Assembly (NCBI GenBank): GCA_030374765.1 | Contig: JARGXX010000086.1 | Span: forward strand, 124,001-188,000 | Direction of reading: 5' to 3' | Origin: Agarophyton chilense | Lineage: Eukaryota; Rhodophyta; Florideophyceae; Gracilariales; Gracilariaceae | DNA: 64,000 nucleotides | Part shown: positions 54,915-64,000 of the stretch, piece after piece | Numbering within the stretch: position 1 is the first letter of the stretch | Layout: every line of letters starts with the position of its first letter | The notes under the pieces: generated by a model | Databases searched by the model: none | What the model saw: only the letters and a program-made list of their open reading frames with translations | What the model was told of the DNA's origin: nothing | Made by a program: the position numbers and the translations under genes

Positions 54915-55631
54915 CTATTGGTAATCACCGACGAGAACCGTACTGATGAATCGGTGAAGACGCTGGTAAATCAGCTTGGTGAACCGCGTACGGGCTTTCG
55001 AAAAGGTTTCCGTTGAATATCGCGCAATCGCGTTGTCTGGCAAAGCAATATGGCTCGCCCAGTCGTCGCTATAAATCGGGTGTTCCAGAATACCGTCAGG
55101 GAAATACCCACTGTGTACATACTGTTGTATCAACGCGTCATCGCGGATAGCAACTGGATCAAACCAGAGCGCTTGCGCGAAAAGTTCAACGTTGTCGAGA
55201 GGATCTCGTCCATAGAAATCCGCAGGGTGCGGGTAGCTCCGCTGAGCACGAGGAGAAGGAGCTCGAATCACACCCGCAGAGGCGACGTAAGCCGCGTTCG
55301 GCATCGGAGCCACGGTTGGCTGAGGTAATGGTACCGACCGGAATCCGGTGTACGGTGTGGGGAACGAACGGTATGGACCGAGTTGAGCAGTAGGCTGCGA
55401 CGCAGAACCAGCAGTGTTGGACGGAGCCCCAGAAGGCACATCCTCAGAGGAGGGCTGAAACGGGTTGGACCCGGCGTTCGGATCCATCGCTAGAGATAGA
55501 GCTGAAGAGCTGTGAGGAACAGAATGCTGTTGAGAACTGTAAGACTTGGTCGGGCGGCGAGAAATTCGTGATGACGATGAGTAACCGGAACACCGGTCCG
55601 ACTGCGTATAAACGCTTTTTGTGTCCCCCAT
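54915..55631 (-). pseudogene. Element D antisense accessory ORF segment
   Basis: Minus-strand ORF opposite to pol, starting just inside the 3' LTR at 55631. It matches the N-terminal half of the B aORF almost residue for residue (MGDTKSVYTQSDRCSGYSSS; HPADFYGRDPLDNVELFAQA), including the Ser/Pro-rich leader and the start of the conserved core. It confirms strand and start of the aORF in a second, independently inserted copy. Confidence 0.8.
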
Positions 55632-55644
55632 GGGTCGCGTTTAA

Positions 55645-55655
55645 CGAGGGGGGTA
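55645..55655 (+). other. Polypurine tract of element D
   Basis: CGAGGGGGGTA immediately before the 3' LTR, identical in element sense to the B tract. Confidence 0.82.
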
Positions 55656-56321
55656 TGTAGTATTCTACTATGTCGGGGAATCCGATATGTTGGTTTTTCG
55701 CGAATTCGCGGTTGGAACTCATAAGTGAGTGATTCATCAAACTTGTGATATGAAACGGCACACCGCGTAGGATGCCTAGAGGCAGAATGTCTTAGTGGGA
55801 CACATGGTATCACGAGTGGAGTGGCTTGCAACCGCGCATGTAGTGGCGATCCACGTGGCTGGTTTTACTACCCTTTGTAGCTAGACGTCCATTAGGGACC
55901 GTACCCATACAGTGGTTTGGCTAAGTGGCTGACCACTGGGTATTATTTATATATTTATTTGAGCACTCACCCTGGCACACAGTATATAGTGTACCAGAGG
56001 TGAGCGCCGACTCCAAGTAAAGGAGACAACATGGGCATCATGACTATTCTGTTCCTCGCTTTGGATTCCTTAACCGGAGATCCGGACGAGCTATAATAGA
56101 TAGTCAGCCCCCAACCACTTCACGAGCCGTCTCGTACCTACGTTCCATCAACGTTTTACAGATGCACTGTTCAACCTCGCTGGCGAGTAGTGGCCTTACA
56201 CCCCACTTCCAGCTCGCTGGTGTTGTAGCTCTACCACCCCTTTTCTTTCGCCGCAAGCGACCCATCGGCAGTCCGAACGCTGTCGCAGGGGCCTGCTCTC
56301 TTCGTTAGACCGGATACTACA
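55656..56321 (+). repeat. Element D right LTR (3' LTR)
   Basis: 666 bp, about 98% like the left copy by eye over 340 bp. Followed by GTTAT. Confidence 0.92.
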
Positions 56322-56497
56322 GTTATTAAAGTAAATTGTTGTATCTTCTTGTCTCCTGTACTGTTACATTTGCTTGTTCTTTCGTGTCCTCCCTTCTAGG
56401 TAATCTGACACACATATGCGTCCACCTTCTGCGGAAAATGACGTCTTTTCTCCCTCTTCCTGAGGCCTGAGTACCACGAAGGTTTAAGGTTAGCCGT

Positions 56498-59400
56498 CTA
56501 CAGGCATCGGCTCCTTGCGACGGCGCCAATACCTGATACGGAAGTGTTGGGTATTGCGGCTGGGGGTTCGAGGGTGTCCCTTTCTGGGCCCCAGCAGTAC
56601 CACCTGACGGTGTACTTCAGACCATTATAGGTTCGCGTGTGGTTCAAAAGACGGTCAACGGGAAATTCCTCTGAGGTTTGGTCCTGATCTTTCGGGGGAA
56701 CGCCACCTCGAGGGTTCATATGTTCCGAGTTGGGAGCTTCGTGCGTGGGAGCCGGGTCGGGTGCTTCTGCTGTTACCGTGTGAGGTTCCATTTACGTCCC
56801 TCTTAGAAGGATGTAATCCGGATCATCCCGTTGGAATTCATAATTCACCTCAATTGGGGTGGGGTCTTCTGAGGGTCGAGTGCGCAAAGCTCCCGCTCTG
56901 GGCTCTCGGGCTGAAGTGCCTGCCTCCATGCGATGTTGAACAGTTTCAGGTGCTACCGTAATACGGTCAATTGATATCGTATTCGGTATTCCGTCCTGGT
57001 CAACCGTAACGGTGTGGTCTGATGAGTTCAATACCTTATAGGGTCCTGATGATTTGGGTAGAAGCTTCGAATTGATATCTCTGTCGATAGCTTCATCGTC
57101 CGCTTCATCACCCAATCGTGGTCTTTTACCTGAACGTGGGTTGTCTATGTAGACATATTGTCCCGACGATACAGAGACCACTTTGGTTACCTTACGGTCG
57201 TAGTTGGCCTTGCAACGCTTCTGGGCTGCAGTGAGGCGGCTCTCTGCATGTTTGATAGCCCTCCTCAACCTCACAAGGCTATTTCGCCTGACTTGGGCAG
57301 GGGTCAGTGTGCTAGCTGCATTGATGGTGGTATGATCTCCCTGCACTACAATACCTGGGGGGTGTCGCGAAAGAATCAAATCAAAGGGAGTGGTCTGCGT
57401 TGACCGGTGTACCTACAGGTCATAGGAGTAGGTGAGCGGTTGAACCAGCTCATCCCATCCAGTTTGGTGCTCTTTCGTATAGTATCGTAGCCTTGATACC
57501 AATGTATTGTTAAAGCGCTCGAACTGTCTATTCGTCTGCGGGTGGTAGGCAATAGTGAAATAGTGCTTAATACCCAAGAGGTTACAGACTGCTTCGAAGA
57601 ACTTCGATGCCATGTTTGAACCATTATCGGTAAGTAGGTACAGTGGTGCACCATACGGATAGACCCAATTGTTGAGGAATGCGATCGCCAGCGTGGTTGA
57701 CTTCGTCTCCTTTAAAGGTATCGCTCTTGTGAGCTTCGAGAACCTGTCGGTGATCACTAGAATATGCTGATACCCATTCTTGGTCTTGGGAAGTGGTCCT
57801 AGAAGGTCTATCGCAACAAACTCCAGTGGACCCGCTGCTGGAAACAGCTTGAGGTACTTTCGATTCTTTCGAATACCACCGCGGGTACGAACACAAGCTT
57901 CGCATTGACCTACAAAGGTATAGACTTTATGGGACATATGAGGGCAGTAGAACTGTTGCCTCAAGGTGTAGTACATCCTGGTGGCACCGGGGTGTCCCGA
58001 TAGTCGTGGGTAGTGCGCGAGATACAAGACTCTCGGGCGCAGTGCCTTCGGAACTACCTTTTGAAGGCTACCATCCAAGGTTGGCCTTCTCACGATGTAC
58101 CCATCGTGGTCCACATCGAACGGTGATCCTTTGAAACCGATTTGGTCAGCCAAGGTTCTGCAGTACGCATCCTGGGCCTGTTCTCGTAGTAATTCCTCTC
58201 GGGTTACGGGCATGACGTTCGTTTCCTCTAGGGTCAGTATCTGCGTTTCCATTTCGGTGTTCCGCAAAGCTCCTTCTTCATTTAAGTCCCGACATCCTTC
58301 TAGGTGTTCACCGGTACCATTTTGGTTTGACGACACCAAAAAGCAAGGAATATCATCGTCCACAGGTTCTGCCTTTAACCCTGAGGTGTTTAAGCGTGAC
58401 ATAGCATCAGCTGTGTTGTGCTTGATACCTGGACGGTACTTTACGTCGTATTCAAACTCCGACAGTCTCAACCTCCAACGGGCAAGTCTACCTGACGCAT
58501 CTGCGAGTCCGAGGATCCACCTTAAGGCGTCGTAGTCCGTGCGCAACGTAAAGCGCTCACCATACAGGTATGGACAGAGCATCAACATGCTCCACACTTC
58601 TGCTAGACATTCCTTCTCGGTTACCGTGTAGTTCTGCTCCGCCTCATTCATAGCGCGGCTTCAGTACCCTATAGGTAATTTGTCTCCGTTGTGCTGCTCC
58701 TGCATGAGCCAACAACCATTTTGGGCATGGGATGCATCTGTATCCAGCGTGTACGGTAGACCTGTTTTCGGTAACGCTAAGATTGGCGGCGACAATCGCG
58801 CTCGCTTTAATTCCTCAAAGGTATCCATTTCGTCGTTCGATAGGTTCTCAAACCATTCAGGTTCACCTTTCTGGAGCTTCTTGTTGAGGGGAGCCGCTAT
58901 TTTTGCGAATCCCTTCACGAAGCGACGATAGACGTTTCAAAAACCTATAAAGGATCGTACGTCTGTCTGGGATCGTTGCAACTTGACCTCCTGTATGGCT
59001 CTGATGTTGCTCGGCGCAACGTTGCGTACGTGAGCGAAATGCTCTTCTGCCGATCTAGAGTAGATGATTACATCATCGATGTATACCAAGGCGGTTGTCC
59101 ATTTAACCTTCGAAATGAAGATGTCCAGCGCCCTTTGAAAGGTGGCTGAAGCATTGCACAACCCGAAAGGCATCCGCGTGAAGCGAAACAAACCTGCATG
59201 GCACGTGAAGGTGGTTTTGTCTCAATCTTACTGATCTACAGCTACCTGCTAATAACCACAATTGGAACCTAACGTGGTAATTATCTGCGCATCTCCCAAG
59301 GAGTCGATGCACTCATCCATTCTAGGTATCGGGTACGAATACCTGATGGTCAAGCATTGAGCCTCCTGTAGTCCATACAAAACCTCATACGGTTATCCCC

Positions 59401-60540
59401 TTTCTTCTGAACCAGAACCACGGGACTAGCTCAATCTGAGTTGGCTGATTCAATGACCCCTTCTTGGAGCATTCGCTTCACTTCTTTGAGTTCTATTTCT
59501 CTCGCCTTCGGACCTGCTCGGTATGGTTGCTGGTAAATCGGCTTCGAGTCAGGGAGGAGCTCGATGCGATGCTGTGTGGCCTTAATTTGGCCCAGATGGC
59601 CTGACCACATGGTTTCGAACTCCTCCAGAATGTCGAGAATACGGCCCCGCAGTTCGCCGTTATCTTCACCGATCTGGACTGTATCTTGCCATTGCCTCTC
59701 AGGGTCCGGTTCTTCTTCTTTATCTACCGATGCCTTATCGGTTAGCTTTGCTTCCAAGTTGGTATTTATCTATATTTTTGTGGTTGTGAACGGATTTGCG
59801 CACCCCCCTTTCTTATCGAAGGCGACCTCTCCGAGATCAGTGTGAGCTACGGTGAAGACTCCTTGTGGTGGCGGTAGTGCGATGCCAACAATGGTATTTT
59901 TCCGCAACTTCACGTCGTAACTGCTGATGTTAGTGGGACACACCTTAAAGGGATGATTTTGGATGTTGTCGACAATACCATTGGCCATCAAGGTGAGGTG
60001 TCAATGTGCTAACCTAGGATGGTTTTGTAGTATGATCAGTCCGGGGGTCGCACACGACACCGGTACCAATATTTGGTGCATTGGCGGGATAACAAACTGT
60101 TTGGTAATGCGCACTTTGTTGGAGACCGTTTCGGTGGATATCGTCATTTTCGGTTTGACGAACCATCCCCGTTGGGTTTCCGTATTACCTAACATGGAAA
60201 TTCGTCCCCAGTGACGAAGGCCGACGGTATGGGAACCAGGAAGGATTGCTTTGACATGTCTGTCAATGAAGTTCGTACCTAGTAGACGGTCTGTTGGTAA
60301 ACGGTCGACAACAAAGAATTGCAGTCTCACCTTGAGGTGTCCGAGCTGCACCACAGTGGTGAGCATACCTCGAAGGTTTAATGGGCGCTCATTTGCATCC
60401 ACCAGCGGGTTGTTGTCGGGAGGTCGGCTCAAGTTCCGAAATACCGCCTCAGGTATCACGCGAGAGTTGAGGACGTTTGGGCCGGCCCCCGTATCCAACA
60501 CGCAGGTGACTAGAACGGCAAGGCGATCGGAGAAACACAT
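56498..60540 (-). pseudogene. Element E pol region with chromodomain
   Basis: Minus strand from high coordinates: retropepsin CVLDTGAGPNVLNSR near 60.5 kb; RT with RMPFGLCNASATFQRALD and LVYIDDVIIYS near 59.1 kb; RNase H with YTLDTDASHAQNG and EYDVKYRPGIKHNTADAMSR; integrase with VAIDLLGPLPK, LLTDNGSNMASKF and YHPQTNRQFERFN; chromodomain near 56.6 kb (TYNGLKYTVRWYCWGPERDT). Same domain order as C. Fossil with several breaks. Confidence 0.85.
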
Positions 60541-60665
60541 TCAAGCACGTACTTTATAGTTGTTGTACTTCATATGACAAACCGGAACTGGTTGTGACGT
60601 GTTCTTTTCCACCTTTAAGGTTCTGTGTATCGATTGGCCTTCCACTTGCAGGTTGGGTTCGGCCA

Positions 60666-61679
60666 TTAAGCTAACCGTTCGGTGTTGTCCTCCTGTACGG
60701 GAGGGGTTGAGTCCAAGTTTGGTGTTTCCTCGATGGTATTGACCTGTACCGGTGTACGGGGTTGGGACCTACTTGGTGCTTGCGTTGAAGACCCATAGAT
60801 TGGTTTGTGATTCTGCATGCGAGCCTGAAACAACTGGCCTCTCATCCCTGGAGGTAAGTTAGCGCAATTGTTTGCCAAATGGTCTGTCGCGAGACAGAAC
60901 CAGCAAACGAGGCCTCCAGTTTGGGGGTCTCGCGTTACCATTGAGGGGGGCTTCGAAACCTGGTCGGTAGGAGCAGTGGCGTAGGATGTAGGTGGCGAGT
61001 TATGGGAGCTCGCTCCCTGCATCCTCTGCGAACTCATCGCACTTGGCGGCGATTGTACCGAGTTTACTGTACGCGTTGACGACCAATTTCCTACCGTTGA
61101 AGGTCTCGAGAACCGCCCCTGGGTCGCTACCAAGTGGATAGCGGTTCGTGTAGGTACTTCGATGTGCGAGCTACCGTCTGAGGTTGTTTTGTACTCAATT
61201 TCCAAGACTGAACTTTTCGATTTATCCTTCGAGGTTGGAGGCACGGCTGGCCTCTTTCCGAGCCGAAGGGTATCTCCAAGGCCCTGGGAGTATCGAGCCA
61301 GCCCATTGTAGTTTACCTTTCGGTTAGTGTCCAGGTAATTGCGTACCTGGGATCGGATCGCTTTGTCGACATTGTCGGCAAATAGCGACTTTAACCTAGA
61401 GATAGTGAACACATTACCACAGTGGATTGCCAGATTCCACAGCGCGAGCGAAAACTCTGATTCGGTTTGCCCAGACCTTTGATGGTAGGGCAGGACTTCC
61501 GAATAAGCCTCTTGGATAACCTCATCGGTGGCGTATGTTTCCAAAAGGAAATTGACCACTTCTGGGTATGACTCCAACATCTCCGTGCCATCCTCATCCA
61601 TCGCTAAGGTATTGCCGCGGAGCCTACCCTGCAGCAAGTAGTATGCTTGTCCTTTCAGGTAAAACTGAAATAGCCACAT
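60666..61679 (-). pseudogene. Element E gag region
   Basis: Capsid-like part (VVNFLLETYATDEVIQEAY; ALWNLAIHCGNVF; ADNVDKAIRSQVRNYLD) followed by a Ser/Thr-rich linker and one CCHC knuckle CWFCLATDHLANNC, then a Pro/Gln-rich tail. Corresponds in order to the gag of B and C. Fossil. Confidence 0.78.
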
Positions 61680-61690
61680 AGCAGCGCTAA

Positions 61691-62407
61691 AGATGTATGG
61701 TTTTTATTTTTCTTTTCTTTCTGCTCTAAATTAGAAATTTTGTATCTTTAATTATTTTCAATTATTTTTTAAGAGAAAATTTGGCTTCATATGAGGTCAA
61801 ATTTCCGGGCGTGTAGACACTAGAGATGCTCTTTCACTCTCTAAGCGCAGCAAGTGACACCTTGAATAAGGCCGGATTTGGTATCCGACTGAAGCGATTG
61901 CGGTGACCAGGGAACGTTCAAATATCAGCACTGTTACACTGCGATAAATGTTCTGATCATCATGATGCAGCGCTATTCTTTACGACTTGTCTGTGTATCT
62001 GGGTAAAATAGATATTGCTGCCCCGAAAGAATGCATTGAGCATTGGGCCTGCCAGTTGAATAAAAATAATTTCAAGCTCTGTTCTTGACTGCGCAGGCGA
62101 TGCTCACCCAAAAAAACGCTTGGTGTATGTGTGTCTGCGCGGTGCTTTCCGAGATGGATACTTGCCACCCGTTGAGCCTGAACGGCTGACTTTCGGTCAT
62201 CACCGGTTCTTCCCGACCCCCGATTGCCCGCGCTTTTGAGTTTCGGAGTCTCTCGAGAGCATTCTATTTTTCTCGTTCCCTTGTTCACATTCGAGATTTT
62301 CCAGTTCTTAGCCAACCTCGTTCGCCGCCTCGACTTGACCCCTTGACTGCGACGAAGAAACGCCACTCACTGCTTCATACTTTGAGCCTCGCTCGCGTGT
62401 CACAGCA
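61691..62407 (+). other. Spacer right of element E
   Basis: About 720 bp. The first 150 bp are T-rich. A minus-strand open frame of 128 codons at 61980-62366 is rich in Arg/Lys/Ser, has no recognisable domain and is not called. Nothing else is seen. Confidence 0.5.
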
Positions 62408-62692
62408 ATGGGTTCGTTTATTAGCCGTCATCATTACGCACCATTAGGAAATGAAGAATCATCTGACATGTTAGAGCAGCAACTCGAAGCTGCTCTTCCA
62501 TCTGCTGAAGGCCAAAAATTCGGAGCCGAGTCGATGCGTGACGTCATTCAGCCAACTTCGTCGGAGATTTCTGCGAGACGTTCCACGCTCTTCTGCCAGC
62601 TGGCCAAACCGTGCTCCGAACCGCTTCAAGTCTTTTCAACTCCTGTTCAGGAAAAGGCTATTCAAAATGCTCTTGTACCGCACAAGGTATAG
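62408..62692 (+). CDS. Small ORF with N-myristoylation-like start, doubtful
   Basis: 94 residues from the ATG at 62408. It opens MGSFISRHH, which fits the N-myristoylation pattern (Gly2, Ser at position 6), and continues with acidic helical sequence (EESSDMLEQQLEAALPSAEG). No known domain. Near its end GTATAG (62687) and TTTTACTGGTCAG (ending 62736) would make a 50-bp intron in phase 0; using it changes the C terminus to about 11 other residues before a stop. Either form is a short protein with no homologue I can name. Composition does not exclude a chance frame. Confidence 0.35.
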   Translation: MGSFISRHHYAPLGNEESSDMLEQQLEAALPSAEGQKFGAESMRDVIQPTSSEISARRSTLFCQLAKPCSEPLQVFSTPVQEKAIQNALVPHKV

Positions 62693-63306
62693 AGCTTCAT
62701 CACACTGTGGCTTTGGGGCTTTCTTTTACTGGTCAGTTTATTCTGTGGAACCAAAGACTCGCAGCCGAATAGTTTTTCTAAAGTGATGGCCAGTGTCAGA
62801 TGGATACCGTATTTTAGCTGTCTTGAAAGGTGGCGCTTCTATGAACCCCCGCATCAAACGTTCCATGAATCTTTGCTACACGCATTCACAAGTATATCGC
62901 AATTAATATATGGTCTTTTTGTCTCCCTCCGCATGATCGCTCTCACTTTATTCACTGAGCCCAAACGCTAGGAGCTGTAAACGGTACCGCTTTTGTTTAC
63001 GAATCGAGGCTGCAGAATAGAAACATAAATCAGTCACCAATCAACAGAATTCCGTGAGTTCCCTATCTTTCAACGCCGGCCAATCACGAAAACCGTGCAG
63101 TCGCGCTGTACTCCTCTAATGAAAGCTATGAGTTTGGGTGCGTGGGTGCGAGAGCACTGCACTATAATCAGATGTCAGGATCAACTCTCCGTAGAACTAA
63201 CAAGATAAAAATAGAAGCCGAGAATACAAGGTGGTTTATATAAGAATTCGAAGTGCACGCTGATTCTCGAGTTAATCACTCTGCAGTCAATTTCTTGGCG
63301 CAACAA
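62693..63306 (+). other. Spacer between the small ORF and the TPR-like gene
   Basis: About 610 bp. A 62-codon frame at 62783-62971 could be a further exon of the small ORF but has no supporting motif. No other feature recognised. Confidence 0.45.
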
Positions 63307-64000
63307 TCAACAAGATCCAGCCACTGCACTTGGTGATGACTGAGTATCACAATCACGCACTTTAGCATCGGTCTTGTTTTCCTCAGCGCCCATCTGTTCT
63401 GTTTCCACAACTTCCTCAATGCTTCGCAACATATCCATCAAACCAGCGTGATTAGAGTCTTGTTTCAGCCCTTCCATTATTACGTTCCGTGCCTGTTCGA
63501 ACCGCCCATCTTCTCTCAGCGCTGCGGCTTTTCTGAGATACCCTCTAATCCATGACGGGTCAAGCTGCAGACTCGTAACCGCATCAAACAATGAACCTTG
63601 AATGTCTCCTACCCTTCGTCGCGCTAAGCTGCGGTTTCCAAGCAATGCGAGGGTAAGAGCCTTGATTTCAGAATTCATATCCCAATCTGATATACCCAAG
63701 CCCACAATACCGTATCCCTCTCTCCTTGCAACATTAGAACCTTGTTTTGTGCGCCGTAGTAGATACTTTCGACGTTTGTCAGATCTGTGGAAGCCCCTAC
63801 CAAAACATGAAATAGTTGTTGAACTGTTCCTCAGTTCTTCGAGGTTGTCCATCGGTCTTTCTTTGACGTTGGAATGAGTCTGTTGAGATTGGCGACGTTC
63901 GGGCTTAGTTGTACTACGCAGACGAATACGGGCAGAAGAACGCTCAGTTCTACTTAGTCTTCTGGTTTGGGGTCTCGTTGGTGAGTTCGCAATGTCCGGA
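63307..64000 (-). CDS. TPR-like protein, partial (runs off the window)
   Basis: Minus-strand frame ending at 63307. The first ATG in the window is at 63852 (181 residues), but the frame stays open from there to the window edge (Arg/Ser/Thr-rich, ANSPTRPQTRRLSRTERSS), so the true start may be outside. Residues about 60-145 from that Met look like two TPR helices pairs: ALLGNRSLARRRVGDIQGSL, FDAVTSLQLDPSWIRGYLRK, AAALREDGRFEQARNVIMEG and LKQDSNHAGLMDMLRSIEEV. The pattern (N-R-S/A..., D-x-x-W-x-[KR]-[GA]-Y-x-R) is that of Hop/STI1- and SGT-type TPRs, which often bind Hsp70/Hsp90 tails. The C terminus is an acidic, Thr/Ser-rich tail. Fold moderately sure, partner unknown. Confidence 0.65.
   Translation of the reverse strand, partial: PDIANSPTRPQTRRLSRTERSSARIRLRSTTKPERRQSQQTHSNVKERPMDNLEELRNSSTTISCFGRGFHRSDKRRKYLLRRTKQGSNVARREGYGIVGLGISDWDMNSEIKALTLALLGNRSLARRRVGDIQGSLFDAVTSLQLDPSWIRGYLRKAAALREDGRFEQARNVIMEGLKQDSNHAGLMDMLRSIEEVVETEQMGAEENKTDAKVRDCDTQSSPSAVAGSC

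Larger units (their letters stand above)
48783..56321 (+). mobile_element. Element D: Ty3/gypsy chromovirus, sister of B, inserted in element E
   Basis: Two 666-bp LTRs (TGTAGTATTC...GGATACTACA) are the inverted counterpart of B's LTRs. Gag-pol is on the plus strand and the aORF on the minus strand. LTRs differ at only about 2% by eye, making it the youngest element here. At 7.5 kb it is about 3 kb shorter than B, so it is not whole; about four or more breaks. The 5-bp flanks do not match (CTTCT and GTTAT). Confidence 0.92.
47046..61690 (-). mobile_element. Element E: Ty3/gypsy chromovirus containing nested element D
   Basis: The left end is an LTR-like block (47046-47740) followed by a polypurine tract and an antisense-ORF-like stretch. 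To the right of element D, chromodomain, integrase, RNase H, RT, protease and gag follow on the minus strand. The lineage is the same as B and C but the proteins differ throughout, so it is a third family. A second LTR is not found in the window. It is a fossil with about six or more breaks. The right limit is set where gag-like sequence ends. Confidence 0.8.

Noticed and set aside
61980-62366. 128-codon minus-strand frame
   Set aside because: Basic, low-information sequence with no domain or promoter signal.
1-64000. tRNA, rRNA and CRISPR-like arrays
   Set aside because: No cloverleaf with a proper T-loop, no rRNA signature and no spaced palindromic repeats were recognised by eye.

Overview
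The window is nuclear DNA of a eukaryote. It holds few, mostly single-exon genes between nested Ty3/gypsy LTR retrotransposons. The host genes include a secreted protein with a Hedgehog-type Hint module, a GT34-like glycosyltransferase, an SPFH/band 7 protein, a C2H2 zinc-finger protein and a cupin/JmjC-like protein. Hint modules of this kind, intron-poor genes and gypsy-rich islands fit a red alga, perhaps a florideophyte such as Chondrus. That assignment is inference, held at moderate confidence.

Layout. 0.1-1.5 kb: cupin/JmjC-like gene. 1.7-17.9 kb: an old gypsy element (A, plus orientation) with a younger chromovirus (B, minus orientation) inserted in it; the target duplication GCTGC is visible on both sides of B. 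17.9-18.7 kb: AT-rich gap with a probable Tc1/mariner relic. 18.7-29.7 kb: chromovirus C (minus). 29.7-33.8 kb: no convincing gene, but a diverged direct-repeat pair. 34.0-41.9 kb: host gene cluster, all on the plus strand: zinc finger, a proline/alanine-rich protein with a twice-repeated WNR...AGNAAPL motif, SPFH protein, decayed tandem copy of the SPFH gene, GT34-like enzyme, Hint protein. 41.9-45.1 kb: AT-rich, no gene seen. 45.1-46.4 kb: broken Tc1-like transposon with doubled inverted terminal repeats. 47.0-61.7 kb: chromovirus E (minus) containing chromovirus D (plus), a close sister of B. 62.4-64 kb: a small doubtful ORF and a TPR-like gene running off the right edge.

The most interesting system is in the chromoviruses. 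Next to the 3' LTR of B, C and D lies a long ORF on the strand opposite to gag-pol, so it converges on pol. The B and D copies are near-identical; the C copy is strongly diverged but keeps the same block order and motifs, which suggests a real accessory protein. I do not recognise its family. B, C and D also share an identical 18-nt putative primer-binding site that does not look like the usual 3' tRNA terminus. All LTR elements here carry breaks and are described as fossils. LTR comparison by eye gives the order A (oldest), then B and C, then D (youngest).
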